Source of the DNA: UBA5794 sp964196275
Lineage (GTDB): Bacteria; Actinomycetota; Acidimicrobiia; Spongiisociales; UBA5794
Direction of reading: 5' to 3'
Assembly (NCBI GenBank): GCA_964196275.1
Contig: CAXMSN010000014.1
Span: 1-28,252 of the forward strand
DNA: 28,252 nt
Positions 1 to 7,813 of the stretch are shown here, in pieces; the stretch's first letter is position 1, and every line of letters begins with the position of its first letter. A program made the translations under genes and the position numbers. A model generated the notes under the pieces. The model saw only the letters and a list, made by a program, of their open reading frames with translations. It searched no databases and was not told where the DNA came from.

Positions 1-99
1 GTCTCAGGGTCGCGCGCCAATGTCATGGGGCTTCCGCTCGGAGACATCGCACGGGAGTTGAAATCGCTCGGCGTGCTGAGGTCAGCCCAGCACGGCTGA
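1..99 (+). CDS. Maf-family nucleotide pyrophosphatase, C-terminal end only
   Basis: Frame 1 is open from the window edge to TGA at 97-99 and encodes the last 32 residues of a protein. The segment NVMGLPLGDIARELKSLG matches the conserved C-terminal N-V-(M/V)-G-L-P-L motif and closing helix of Maf/YhdE proteins, which hydrolyse non-canonical or modified nucleoside triphosphates to monophosphates in the cytoplasm. The 5' part, with the catalytic residues, lies outside the window. It converges on the aldehyde dehydrogenase gene and overlaps its 3' end by 18 bp. The call rests on one short motif, so it is moderately secure. Confidence 0.6.
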   Translation, partial: VSGSRANVMGLPLGDIARELKSLGVLRSAQHG

Positions 100-1785
100 A
101 ATAGCCACCTTGGCGAGATTCACCTTGGTCGGCTTATCCGAGTACTCGACGAGCAGTTCGCCCGTCTTGTGGGCCGTCTTGTTCGTCGGGAAATACACCT
201 GCTTCGGCCCAATGTGGAACTCGCCCTTCGCAAACGTCCGTGGGGAAGGAGCGAACGGACCGCGGACGACAGACTTCTCCGTCCGATCGAGCATCAGAGA
301 GTTGTGTACGACACCCGTGCCACTCTGGATGTCCTGGGGACTGTGGCCCGGCTGGGCGCCCCACGCACACTGAGAGATGAAGTAGGCGGCTCCTGACCAC
401 AGGTTCACGGTCACTGTGCCGTAGTCGAGATCATCGATCGAACGCTCGAGCACCGAGCGGTGCTCCTTCTGCGTCGCGGGATCGATGAAGATCGACGCGT
501 TGAGCGTTCCGTAGAGACGCTCATTTGCGAACCGGACCGCCGCCTCCAAGAACGACGGAACGTCAGTCGACGGGATAGCCGTGACGGTGAGAACGGGACC
601 AAAGATCTCGTCGGAGAACCACGGTTCGTCCTTGGACTGCGCGTCGAGCCCGGTGACCAGATACCTCGGATCAGACGAACCGAACACTTCCACGTGCTTG
701 CTCTGAGCAATAGCCGCGTCGCAGCGCTCACGGGATCCCGGGTAGTACGGATCCCGACCTACGTAGTCAGTCAGTACGGTGCGCACGGCATCGAGGAACT
801 CATCCTTCTGATCCCAATCATCCGGCATGACGAGCACCTGGGCCGCCACACAGTTGAATCCCGAATTGTGCATCTTGGCGGCGAGGATGTGCTCCGCCTG
901 ATAACGAATATCGCGCTTCGACCACTTTCCAGGAACGACGATCATCGGCGTCACACCGCCAAGTTCCGCTCCCACCGGTTTCGTCGTCACGCGTGTGTCG
1001 GAGAACCTGTTGGCTTCGCCTTCCTCGCCGGTTCCATACATGATGGCGTTGTACGTGGAAACGCTCCCGGTGACATGGATCGTGTCGACATCGTCGTGAC
1101 CCGTCAAATAGCTTCCGACTTCACCATCCCCGTACGCGAACCTCACATAGCCCTCATCGATCAACTCGGCGAAGACCTGTTCAAACGTCTCACCGAGATA
1201 GTCGTTGACGGGATTCATCTTGAGGATCGCAACTTTGCCTTCGTTGAACAGTGCGTACACCGTGTCCATCACCGCGATGGAGGCGATGTTGCCAGCGCCC
1301 AGCACCACTGCGACGGCGCCCTCGGGGTCATCCTCCTGGTAGAACGAGGCAACGACATCGTTGAGGTTCGACTCGTTGATGCCTGGCTGCATCCACACCT
1401 CTGCTCTGATGCCGGGAAACAGGACCCCTTCGTCGAACGTCTTGGGATACACGTCCAGGGCAAGTTGACCGTTCGGGAGCGTGCGGTGCTTCATGCCCTC
1501 GAGGACGTCGACATCGGATGAGATGCGGACGAGCGATGTCCGAAGGTCCTTGATCAGCCACAGCACGCTGAACGGCCCTCCAGTCCATTCCTCGCCGGCA
1601 AGCGGGTCGTCCATGGACAGTCCCTTGGCCTTGACCGTGGCCTCCACCCAACTGCGAGCGACACGAACCGTGTTCTCCTTGATGTGATCAAGGTGACGCA
1701 TCTTCTCTACGACGGGCAGCGTGGCCCACTTCTTTTTGGATGCCTGGAGGTCAGCCAGGGCGCTGTCAATGTGTGCTCTTTCCAT
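82..1785 (-). CDS. Aldehyde dehydrogenase superfamily protein, long form
   Basis: This 567-residue protein is predicted to oxidise an aldehyde to an acid or acyl product with NAD(P)+ in the cytoplasm. ALDH landmarks are visible: a nucleotide-binding segment VLGAGNIASI (161-170), HVTGS (237-241), the general-base motif ELGG at 274-277 (Glu274), and a catalytic Cys312 in SGFNC. It is longer than the usual 480-500 residues and the cysteine loop differs from the classical GQxC, so it belongs to a divergent branch and the substrate is unknown. The start is ATG with no Shine-Dalgarno; TAGATT lies 6 nt upstream, which suggests a leaderless mRNA. It is divergent from the HSD10-like gene (60 bp between start codons), so the pair may share control. 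Confidence 0.85.
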   Translation of the reverse strand: MERAHIDSALADLQASKKKWATLPVVEKMRHLDHIKENTVRVARSWVEATVKAKGLSMDDPLAGEEWTGGPFSVLWLIKDLRTSLVRISSDVDVLEGMKHRTLPNGQLALDVYPKTFDEGVLFPGIRAEVWMQPGINESNLNDVVASFYQEDDPEGAVAVVLGAGNIASIAVMDTVYALFNEGKVAILKMNPVNDYLGETFEQVFAELIDEGYVRFAYGDGEVGSYLTGHDDVDTIHVTGSVSTYNAIMYGTGEEGEANRFSDTRVTTKPVGAELGGVTPMIVVPGKWSKRDIRYQAEHILAAKMHNSGFNCVAAQVLVMPDDWDQKDEFLDAVRTVLTDYVGRDPYYPGSRERCDAAIAQSKHVEVFGSSDPRYLVTGLDAQSKDEPWFSDEIFGPVLTVTAIPSTDVPSFLEAAVRFANERLYGTLNASIFIDPATQKEHRSVLERSIDDLDYGTVTVNLWSGAAYFISQCAWGAQPGHSPQDIQSGTGVVHNSLMLDRTEKSVVRGPFAPSPRTFAKGEFHIGPKQVYFPTNKTAHKTGELLVEYSDKPTKVNLAKVAISAVLG

Positions 1786-1791
1786 GCGGGG

Positions 1792-1797
1792 AATCTA
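1792..1797 (-). promoter_or_regulatory. Leaderless -10 element of the aldehyde dehydrogenase gene
   Basis: On the minus strand TAGATT is followed by 6 nt and the ATG at 1785. No Shine-Dalgarno is present, so transcription probably begins at or next to the start codon. No convincing -35 is visible. Confidence 0.55.
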
Positions 1798-1810
1798 GTC
1801 CGGTAGGTGG

Positions 1811-1838
1811 TTACACGCGACGTGCCACTGGGTAGCAT
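1811..1838 (+). promoter_or_regulatory. Leaderless promoter of the HSD10-like gene
   Basis: TTACAC (1811-1816), a 16-nt spacer and TAGCAT (1833-1838) are followed after 7 nt by ATG at 1846. There is no Shine-Dalgarno. The element lies back-to-back with the aldehyde dehydrogenase promoter. Confidence 0.6.
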
Positions 1839-1845
1839 CGGGTAC

Positions 1846-2613
1846 ATGGACATCACCAACACCGCAGCCATCGTCACCGGGGGAGCATCGGGACTGGGAG
1901 CCGCGACGGCCACGGCCCTCGGGAATGCAGGCGCCGTCGTCACCATCGTCGACCTCAACGAAGAGGAAGGAGAGACGCTGGCGACATCGATCGGCGGAGG
2001 AGCCAGGTTCGTCAGAGCTGACGTCACGAGCCCTGCCGAGATCGCGGAGGCGGTAGCTTTGGCGGGGGAAGATGCACCGCTGCGGATCGCCGTCAACTGC
2101 GCAGGAATTGGTATCGGGGAGCGTACGATCGATCGCACACCCGAGGCCGCCGATCTCAGCCGATTCACCAAGGTCCTCATGGTCAACCTCGTCGGCACGT
2201 ACAACGTTGCTTCCCAGGCAGCGGCCGCGATGGCGAAGACCGAGCCTCTCCGCGACGGAGAACGTGGCGTCATCGTGAACACGTCGTCCGTCGCTGCATT
2301 CGAGGGACAGATCGGCCAGACCGCGTACTCCGCGTCCAAGGGGGGAGTCGTCGGCATGACCCTCCCCATGGCCAGAGACCTGTCGTCCGTTGGAGTGCGC
2401 GTCATGACGATCGCTCCGGGAATCATCGATACTCCGATGCTCGGCGTCGTGGACGAGGACATGCGAGCTGCGCTTGCTGCCAGCGTCCCGTTTCCCAAGC
2501 GGCTCGGCTTGCCCAAGGACTACGCCTCGCTCGTCGTGTCGATCGTCGAACACGGGTACCTCAACGGCGAGACGATCCGTATGGACGGCGCACTCCGGAT
2601 GGCACCCCGCTGA
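1846..2613 (+). CDS. Short-chain dehydrogenase, type-2 3-hydroxyacyl-CoA dehydrogenase (HSD10-like)
   Basis: This 255-residue SDR is predicted to interconvert 3-hydroxyacyl-CoA and 3-ketoacyl-CoA with NAD(H), as in fatty-acid or branched-chain beta-oxidation. The Rossmann motif TGGASGLG is at 11-18, NCAG at 84-87, catalytic Ser at 147/148, and Tyr161-x3-Lys165 in YSASK. The stretches AAFEGQIGQTAYSASKGG, RVMTIAPG, VPFPKRLG and LNGETIRMDGA closely follow the human HSD17B10 pattern as I remember it. I chose ATG 1846 over an in-frame upstream start because it begins just before the first beta strand and sits 7 nt after a -10 element. The AlkD-like gene follows after 13 bp. Confidence 0.88.
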   Translation: MDITNTAAIVTGGASGLGAATATALGNAGAVVTIVDLNEEEGETLATSIGGGARFVRADVTSPAEIAEAVALAGEDAPLRIAVNCAGIGIGERTIDRTPEAADLSRFTKVLMVNLVGTYNVASQAAAAMAKTEPLRDGERGVIVNTSSVAAFEGQIGQTAYSASKGGVVGMTLPMARDLSSVGVRVMTIAPGIIDTPMLGVVDEDMRAALAASVPFPKRLGLPKDYASLVVSIVEHGYLNGETIRMDGALRMAPR

Positions 2614-2626
2614 GCGAAGGGGACAC

Positions 2627-3325
2627 ATGCTCTCAACACGGATCGGTGAGCTCGAGACGCCCCTCTTAGACGCTGCCGATGAAGCGAAGCAGCGCTGGTG
2701 GGCGGACTATGTCAAGGGGGCGCTGTTTCTCGGCGTACCAATGGCACAAACCCGAGCTATCGCTCTGGATTGGTACAGAGACGGTGAGTCCTCCGATCCG
2801 GTCGGGCTTTGCCTAGAACTCGGACGGAATCCGATTTCGGAGGTGAAGCTGGCAGGCATCGCCATCATGGAGCACGACCTGGTGCCGAACAGCGTCATGA
2901 CCGTTGGGGATCTCAAACGGGTGAGAAAAGCCCTCAACGCCGGGGCGTATGACGACTGGAACACATGTGATTGGCTGTGTGTCAAGGTGATAGGAAAGCT
3001 GGTCGACGGCGGCGCACGTGCTGACCACGACCGTGTCCTCGCCTGGACATCATCGGGCGTACTGTGGGAGAAGCGGGCGGGGCTCGTCGGGTTTGTGAGG
3101 CATCTGCCACGTAGTGAGATCTCGGCTGGCCTTGACGCGGCCTTCCTTGCCGCCGCATCAACGGTCGTCAACGACCAGCGCCGATTCGCACAGACGGCCT
3201 GTGGATGGACTCTGCGGGAGCTATCGCATCGAAAGCCGGGCCTCGTGCGTTCCTTCGTAAGCGATCACGGGGGTCTCATGTCCTCCGAAGCGACGGCGAG
3301 CGCGACGAAGTTCCTGGATGCCTGA
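2627..3325 (+). CDS. AlkD-like DNA alkylation repeat protein
   Basis: This 232-residue, mostly helical protein resembles the HEAT-like-repeat AlkD family of DNA glycosylases, which remove N3- and N7-alkylated purines. Visible family features are EVKLAGIAIM (72-81), the active-site pair Trp111-x3-Asp115 in DDWNTCDWLCVKVIG, which lines up with the Trp/Asp pair of Bacillus cereus AlkD, and a late repeat around CGWTLRELSHRKP. The start at ATG 2627 is supported by AAGGGG five bases upstream; the open frame extends further 5' but inside the preceding gene. It is 13 bp downstream of the HSD10-like gene and probably co-transcribed, although the functions are unrelated. Confidence 0.78.
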   Translation: MLSTRIGELETPLLDAADEAKQRWWADYVKGALFLGVPMAQTRAIALDWYRDGESSDPVGLCLELGRNPISEVKLAGIAIMEHDLVPNSVMTVGDLKRVRKALNAGAYDDWNTCDWLCVKVIGKLVDGGARADHDRVLAWTSSGVLWEKRAGLVGFVRHLPRSEISAGLDAAFLAAASTVVNDQRRFAQTACGWTLRELSHRKPGLVRSFVSDHGGLMSSEATASATKFLDA

Positions 3326-3380
3326 CGCAGGCCGGACGACCGGTACCTAGGCTTCACGAACCGAAGAGAGGTACGGGAAC

Positions 3381-4295
3381 ATGGGACGGTTGAAGCTCGG
3401 TGCAGTGATCTGGACATTGGAAGATCCAGAATCCGGCGTCGCTCCATCATGGCATGCGTTAAAAGCTGCTGCGGTCACAGCTGAGCAGGTCGGGTTCGAC
3501 ACCGTTTGGGTACCCGACGAACTCCAATGGGAAGTTGCTGACTGGGCCGACACCCGGGGGTGGTGGGAGTGCGTGGCCGTGACATCCGCCGTCGCCGAGG
3601 CGACATCCACAATCGATGTCGGGACCTGGGTTCTCTCGGCGCTACATCGCAATCCCGGGCTTACGGTGCGCATCGCTGAGACGATCGACGAGATCAGCGG
3701 AGGTCGGTTCGTTCTCGGGTACGGGGCGGGTCACGCGGGCCGGCAGGGTGAGGCATTCGGCTTCCCATCGGACAAAACTGTGGGCCGCTACGAGGAAGCG
3801 CTAACGATCGTCACCGACCTCCTCACCACGGGATCCTCCACCTTCAGCGGCGAGCACCACACCACCGTTGGTCAAACCTTGACTCCGAGGGGACCGCGAC
3901 CAGGTGCTATTCCGCTCGTGCTTGGCGGACATGGTCCTCGAACGATGCGTCTCGCTGTCACGCACGCTGACATGTGGAGCGCCTATGCGACAGAAAGTTC
4001 GGAACCGGAAGCGTTTGCACCCCTGATCGAACAGTTGGTCGCAGTCTGCGAGAAGCAGAGCCGCGACCCATCGACATTGGACCGCTCCGTTGGAATCTTC
4101 CTCCGTCCGCCAGGAACCTCGGCCGACGTCTCGGAACTCGGTCCATCCCTCGCTGGCTCAGAAGATGAAATCCTGACTGCACTCGAGCAGTTCGCTGCCA
4201 TCGGTGCGACCCATGTTGAGTTCTGGGTGCCAGGCGACATAGCGTCAGGGCTTGAACGACTCGCAGGGGTTGTCGAGAAGGCCGCGTCGATCTGA
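3381..4295 (+). CDS. LLM-class (luciferase-like) flavin-dependent oxidoreductase
   Basis: This 304-residue protein has the bacterial-luciferase-like TIM-barrel pattern. It starts LKLGAVIW, continues with GFDTVWVPDE near residues 38-47, has an ETIDEISGGRFVLGYGAG core near 97-114, then a GRYEEAL helix and the IPLVLGGHGPRTMRLA strand-helix. Members use FMN or coenzyme F420; in actinobacteria the F420-dependent branch is common, but the cofactor cannot be decided from sequence alone. The substrate is unknown. ATG 3381 has an AGAGG Shine-Dalgarno about 9 nt upstream, and a TAGGCT (-10-like) at 3348-3353 could start a short leader. It stands 55 bp after the AlkD-like gene. Confidence 0.85.
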   Translation: MGRLKLGAVIWTLEDPESGVAPSWHALKAAAVTAEQVGFDTVWVPDELQWEVADWADTRGWWECVAVTSAVAEATSTIDVGTWVLSALHRNPGLTVRIAETIDEISGGRFVLGYGAGHAGRQGEAFGFPSDKTVGRYEEALTIVTDLLTTGSSTFSGEHHTTVGQTLTPRGPRPGAIPLVLGGHGPRTMRLAVTHADMWSAYATESSEPEAFAPLIEQLVAVCEKQSRDPSTLDRSVGIFLRPPGTSADVSELGPSLAGSEDEILTALEQFAAIGATHVEFWVPGDIASGLERLAGVVEKAASI

Positions 4296-4336
4296 CCGTT
4301 CGTTGCCGTCGGAGCATCTGTCGCAGCGCGACGTCC

Positions 4337-4342
4337 TAGTCT
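4337..4342 (+). promoter_or_regulatory. Leaderless -10 element of the K+ channel gene
   Basis: TAGTCT is followed by 6 nt and ATG 4349, with no Shine-Dalgarno. No convincing -35 is seen at 16-18 nt. Confidence 0.55.
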
Positions 4343-4348
4343 CTGCAC

Positions 4349-5038
4349 ATGGCCTCCGCTGCTCCCACGAACACCAACGAAGACGATGCTGATGTCGGGC
4401 GGTATCTCCTCCTGTTCGGGTTGCTGGTCGCTTCTATTCTCGTCCTCGGCCTCCTCGGCGCCGGCAGCCCGGACAGTGCTTCGTCGAGACTTGCAAACGT
4501 CATCATCACCGCCTTGTCTGGGGGCGTTCTGATCGCTGCCCTACGGATATCGGGCGCGAAGCAGAGCCATCAGCGGTTCTACTTCATCACGGTGGTCACT
4601 GTGATGGTTCTGTTGATCAGCGTCGTCCTGTTCGGTTCTGACAGCGTCGTTCAGGACTGGTTCGGCTCCGTGTGGGTACTTCTGGTCGTGCTGACGCCCT
4701 TCATCGTTCTGAGGCGCGTGGTCATGGCGGCACACGTGACATCACAGACGATCATCGGTGCGGTGTGCGTCTTCCTTCTGATCGGCATCTCCTTCGCATA
4801 CGTAACGATGGCTCTCGACCGCGGATCTCCATTCTTCGCACAAGAGATCGAGCCGACGGACTACATCTACTTTTCGTTCGTGACGATCACGTCCCTCGGC
4901 TTCGGCGATCTCACGCCTTTGTCCGACGTTGCCCGAACGACCACGATCTTCTTCACGGTCATCGGGCAGCTCTACCTCGTGATGATCTTCGCAAAGCTCG
5001 TCTCCGTATGGCGTCCGGTACGAAGGGACAGCTCTTAG
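4349..5038 (+). CDS. Potassium channel protein with six membrane segments and an SLGFG filter
   Basis: This 229-residue integral membrane protein has hydrophobic segments near 18-37, 47-66, 78-95, 105-122, 134-152 and 197-219. A pore loop lies between the last two, and the selectivity filter reads TSLGFGDLTP (181-190) where most K+ channels have TVGYGD. The last two segments plus pore correspond to the Ion_trans_2 module. No arginine-rich voltage sensor and no RCK domain are seen, so it is probably a simple leak-type channel. Its TAG stop overlaps the TAA of the convergent RNA methyltransferase gene within one TTAG tetramer. ATG 4349 is chosen for its -10 element 6 nt upstream. Confidence 0.8.
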   Translation: MASAAPTNTNEDDADVGRYLLLFGLLVASILVLGLLGAGSPDSASSRLANVIITALSGGVLIAALRISGAKQSHQRFYFITVVTVMVLLISVVLFGSDSVVQDWFGSVWVLLVVLTPFIVLRRVVMAAHVTSQTIIGAVCVFLLIGISFAYVTMALDRGSPFFAQEIEPTDYIYFSFVTITSLGFGDLTPLSDVARTTTIFFTVIGQLYLVMIFAKLVSVWRPVRRDSS

Positions 5039-5655
5039 GAGCCGGCGACACCGTGCTGTCGGATCCACGTGTGCATCGCGATACCGCTGGCGACACCAAC
5101 ATTTATCGATCGTGTCGACCCGAACTGGGATATCTCGTATACGCCATCAGACGCGGCAACCATCTCTGGGGAAAGCCCCGGACCCTCCTGACCGAACGCA
5201 AGAACACAACGGGGGGGGAGTTGTGCGTCTTCGATCGGCTGTGAGCCGTCAAGGATGTCGATTCCAATGATCGCGAGCGACTGCGTGTTGGCCCACAGGA
5301 CGAAATCGGCGATCGACGCGTGGTACTCGATGTGCTGATACCTGTCGGTCACCATCGCACCGCGTCGATTCCATCGCCGCTTGCCCACGATGTGCACTGT
5401 GTGAGCCAGGAACGCGTTGGCATTGCGGACGATCGTTCCGATATTGAAGTCGTGTTGCCAGTTCTCGATCGCAACGTGGAACGGATGTCTGCGGGTGTCG
5501 AGGTCCGCGATGATGGCCTCTCGTGACCAGTACCGGTATTCGTCGGTCACGTTCCTCGTGTCGCCGTGTTCGAGCAATTCCGAGTCGAATCGATTGTCAT
5601 CCGGCCATGGACGATCGTGGGGACCGACGCCTACTTCCCTGTCTTCGTCAGTCAT
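5035..5655 (-). CDS. SpoU/TrmH-family RNA 2'-O-methyltransferase
   Basis: This 206-residue protein has the three SPOUT knot motifs in order: motif 1 NIGTIVRNAN (71-80), motif 2 LAFGQEGPGLSPE (152-164) and motif 3 ISQFGSTRSINVGVASG (175-191). The family transfers methyl from S-adenosylmethionine to ribose 2'-OH of tRNA or rRNA. It lacks the extra N-terminal substrate domain of RlmB-type enzymes, so the target RNA is not assignable. I start it at ATG 5655, which overlaps the end of the beta-hydroxyacid dehydrogenase gene by 8 bp, rather than at the upstream TTG/GTG; translation is probably coupled. It is the last gene of a seven-gene minus-strand array. Confidence 0.85.
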   Translation of the reverse strand: MTDEDREVGVGPHDRPWPDDNRFDSELLEHGDTRNVTDEYRYWSREAIIADLDTRRHPFHVAIENWQHDFNIGTIVRNANAFLAHTVHIVGKRRWNRRGAMVTDRYQHIEYHASIADFVLWANTQSLAIIGIDILDGSQPIEDAQLPPRCVLAFGQEGPGLSPEMVAASDGVYEISQFGSTRSINVGVASGIAMHTWIRQHGVAGS

Positions 5656-6541
5656 CGGCACCAAGTCGGATGTCAGACATCTCCTCCAGCGCCTTCACGA
5701 GGGCATGGTTTCCCTCGGAGCCCAGGCCGCGACTCTGAAGGGCCCGGTACATCTGGAAGACAAGCGACGTACCAGGCAACGGGACACCGAGGTCATCCGC
5801 TGCTTCGAGGACAAGACGCAGATCCTTCTGCTGAAGGTCGATCGTGAAGCCAGGCCTCCAGTCCCTGTTGATCATCTGCGGCCCCCGGTTGGACAGCATC
5901 CACGAGCCGGCAGCGCCACCCTCGACCGCCTTCAGAGCCGATTCCAGATCGAGATCACCGGCCTCAGCCAGCAGGAGTGCCTCCGACACCGCTAGCTGGT
6001 TGACCACAACGAGGACCTGGTTGACGGCCTTCACCAACTGTCCCGCTCCCTGGGGACCGACGTGTGTGATCGTGGTTCCCATGGTTCCGAAGAGGTCGCG
6101 TGCCCGATCCAGTTGCTCGGCATCGCCACCGACCATGATGCTGAGCGTCCCGTTCGCTGCACCTTCCGAACCTCCGCTGACCGGCGCATCAAGCCAATGG
6201 GCACCAAGTTCGTTGACCCGCGATGCGAATTCCTTCGTCGCCGACGGGCTGATCGTGGAGTGATCGACGATGAGGGAGCCTGAGGAGAGTCCGTCTGCCA
6301 CACCGTTGTCGCCGAACACAACCGACTCGACGTCGGGCGTGTCGGAGACACAGATCAGCACGACTTCGCAGGATCTGGCCACGTCGGCGGGGGAGGCGGC
6401 GACATCCGCTCCGGCTGCCTCCAGTTCGGCTGCTCGAGACAGAGTTCGATTCCAGACGACGACCTGTTCACCTGCCGAAACGAGGTTCATGGCCATGGAG
6501 CGTCCCATGATCCCGAGTCCGATGAATCCGACCGACCCCAT
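5648..6541 (-). CDS. Beta-hydroxyacid dehydrogenase (3-hydroxyisobutyrate / tartronate-semialdehyde reductase family)
   Basis: This 297-residue protein is predicted to interconvert a beta-hydroxy acid and its semialdehyde with NAD(P). It has the Rossmann motif GFIGLGIMG (5-13), the substrate loop DAPVSGGSEGAANGTL (118-133) and catalytic Lys171 in GQLVKAVNQ. Two in-frame ATGs lie 6 nt apart. The second (6541) is chosen because AGGAGG sits exactly 6 nt before it, whereas it directly abuts the first. The exporter gene ends 10 bp upstream. Adjacent hydroxyacid oxidase and alcohol dehydrogenase genes support a hydroxy-acid pathway, but the exact substrate (3-hydroxyisobutyrate, tartronate semialdehyde or succinic semialdehyde type) is open. 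Confidence 0.87.
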   Translation of the reverse strand: MGSVGFIGLGIMGRSMAMNLVSAGEQVVVWNRTLSRAAELEAAGADVAASPADVARSCEVVLICVSDTPDVESVVFGDNGVADGLSSGSLIVDHSTISPSATKEFASRVNELGAHWLDAPVSGGSEGAANGTLSIMVGGDAEQLDRARDLFGTMGTTITHVGPQGAGQLVKAVNQVLVVVNQLAVSEALLLAEAGDLDLESALKAVEGGAAGSWMLSNRGPQMINRDWRPGFTIDLQQKDLRLVLEAADDLGVPLPGTSLVFQMYRALQSRGLGSEGNHALVKALEEMSDIRLGADD

Positions 6542-6551
6542 TGGCATCCTC

Positions 6552-7751
6552 CTAGGTTGCGACGTCTGACAGCTCCGGGGCGCTCCGTCTCAACAGCATG
6601 GCTGGCAGCAACGCCAAGATAGACGCTCCGAGTGCAACCTGGTTCGGAAGATGTGGTGCGATCGAAAAGAGCACACCGCTGATCGCCATGCTGGAGATGA
6701 AAGCAAGGGACATCGATGCGGACATCACACCCAGAACGCCACCTCGCATGGAGTCATCGACTGTCTTTGTGGCGATCGATTGCGTCGGAGGCATCGTCAG
6801 TCCGCCACCCATGGCGAACAGGAAACCACCGAAAGCAGCGAGAGCCGGCGAGACCGTGAACGCATAGACCACGAGACCTGCAGATCTGAAACCAATGCCG
6901 ACGGCGACGAGACGGCGCTCTCCGAGACGAGCGATCGCCTTCGGAAGGATCGACGTCTGCGTCACGATCTGGCTCAGTCCCACGAACGTGAGGAGTATGC
7001 CGACCCCGAGTTCGGGGTTCGATTCGAATAGCACCGCTTCTCCGAACAAGGCGAAGGTCGCTATGACAAGGCCGAGAGCGAACTGCGCCAGAAAGGCCAG
7101 AACCATGGCGAGCACGAGCGGCCGGATCGCCACGGCCGCTCTGAAGGTCAGCTTGACCGCCTTCTCTCTGAGCGCCGTTCGCTCTTCCGATGTCATCGAC
7201 TCGTCCAGGGTGAAGACCGTGAGCAACACCACAATGGCGGCTGCCCCTGCTGCGAAGAAGTAGGGGACTCGTGGACCGAGCCCCACGAGCAGCCCACCGA
7301 TGACGGGTCCCACGAAGAACGCTAGCCCGAACATGGCGAAGATCAGACCAAGAGCTCGTGCCCGGTGTTCCTTGGGTGTCACATCCGTCACATATGCCTG
7401 GGCGACAACGATGTTGCCACCGGTCAGACCGTCGAAGAGCCTGGCTGCGAAGAGCATCCATGGTGCAGAGGCAAGACCGAAGGCCACGAACGCTATGACC
7501 GTGCCGATCTGTGAAACGATGAGAACGGGGACTCGCCCAGCCTTGTCACTCCACCGGCCAAGAATCGGCCCGCCGATGAACTGGGCGGCGTAGAAGGAGG
7601 CAACGAGGAGGGACACCTCAGTTGCGGACATCGAGAACTCGTTCTTCGCATAGAGAGGCAGGATCGGGAGGATCATTCCAGCTCCGACCATCTGCACGAA
7701 CACGATGAGCAGGATCGTGACGAGGCGCTTGTCAAGAGATCTGAGTTTCAT
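6552..7751 (-). CDS. MFS transporter, DHA1/TetA-like exporter
   Basis: This protein of about 399 residues has twelve hydrophobic segments. The MFS motif A between segments 2 and 3 reads GRWSDKAGRVPVL, and segment 4-5 sequence (FDGLTGGNIVVAQAYVTD) resembles drug:H+ antiporters. It is predicted to export small molecules driven by proton flow; the substrate is unknown. I prefer ATG 7751, preceded by GGTGGGCGGC, to the GTG 12 nt upstream. A promoter with ideal 17-nt spacing lies just upstream, so the gene can be transcribed apart from the four array genes before it. The next gene begins 10 bp after its stop. Confidence 0.87.
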   Translation of the reverse strand: MKLRSLDKRLVTILLIVFVQMVGAGMILPILPLYAKNEFSMSATEVSLLVASFYAAQFIGGPILGRWSDKAGRVPVLIVSQIGTVIAFVAFGLASAPWMLFAARLFDGLTGGNIVVAQAYVTDVTPKEHRARALGLIFAMFGLAFFVGPVIGGLLVGLGPRVPYFFAAGAAAIVVLLTVFTLDESMTSEERTALREKAVKLTFRAAVAIRPLVLAMVLAFLAQFALGLVIATFALFGEAVLFESNPELGVGILLTFVGLSQIVTQTSILPKAIARLGERRLVAVGIGFRSAGLVVYAFTVSPALAAFGGFLFAMGGGLTMPPTQSIATKTVDDSMRGGVLGVMSASMSLAFISSMAISGVLFSIAPHLPNQVALGASILALLPAMLLRRSAPELSDVAT

Positions 7752-7775
7752 GCCGCCCACCACGAGGAAGGACCG

Positions 7776-7804
7776 AGCGTACCGGTGCGAACCGACCTAG
7801 CCAA
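7776..7804 (-). promoter_or_regulatory. Internal promoter upstream of the MFS exporter
   Basis: On the minus strand TTGGCT (7804-7799), a 17-nt spacer and TACGCT (7781-7776) precede the ATG at 7751 by 24 nt. The spacing and leader fit a vegetative sigma promoter. Confidence 0.5.
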
Positions 7805-7813
7805 GGTGTGTAC

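Noticed and set aside
460..1521. A 353-codon plus-strand open frame.
   Set aside because: It is the antisense shadow of the aldehyde dehydrogenase gene, where the real motifs lie; its protein is rich in Arg/His/Val with no recognisable domain.
5669..5681. Perfect odd palindrome GATGTC-A-GACATC.
   Set aside because: It lies inside coding sequence of the beta-hydroxyacid dehydrogenase near its end; no promoter or gene start follows at a sensible distance, so chance is the simpler reading.
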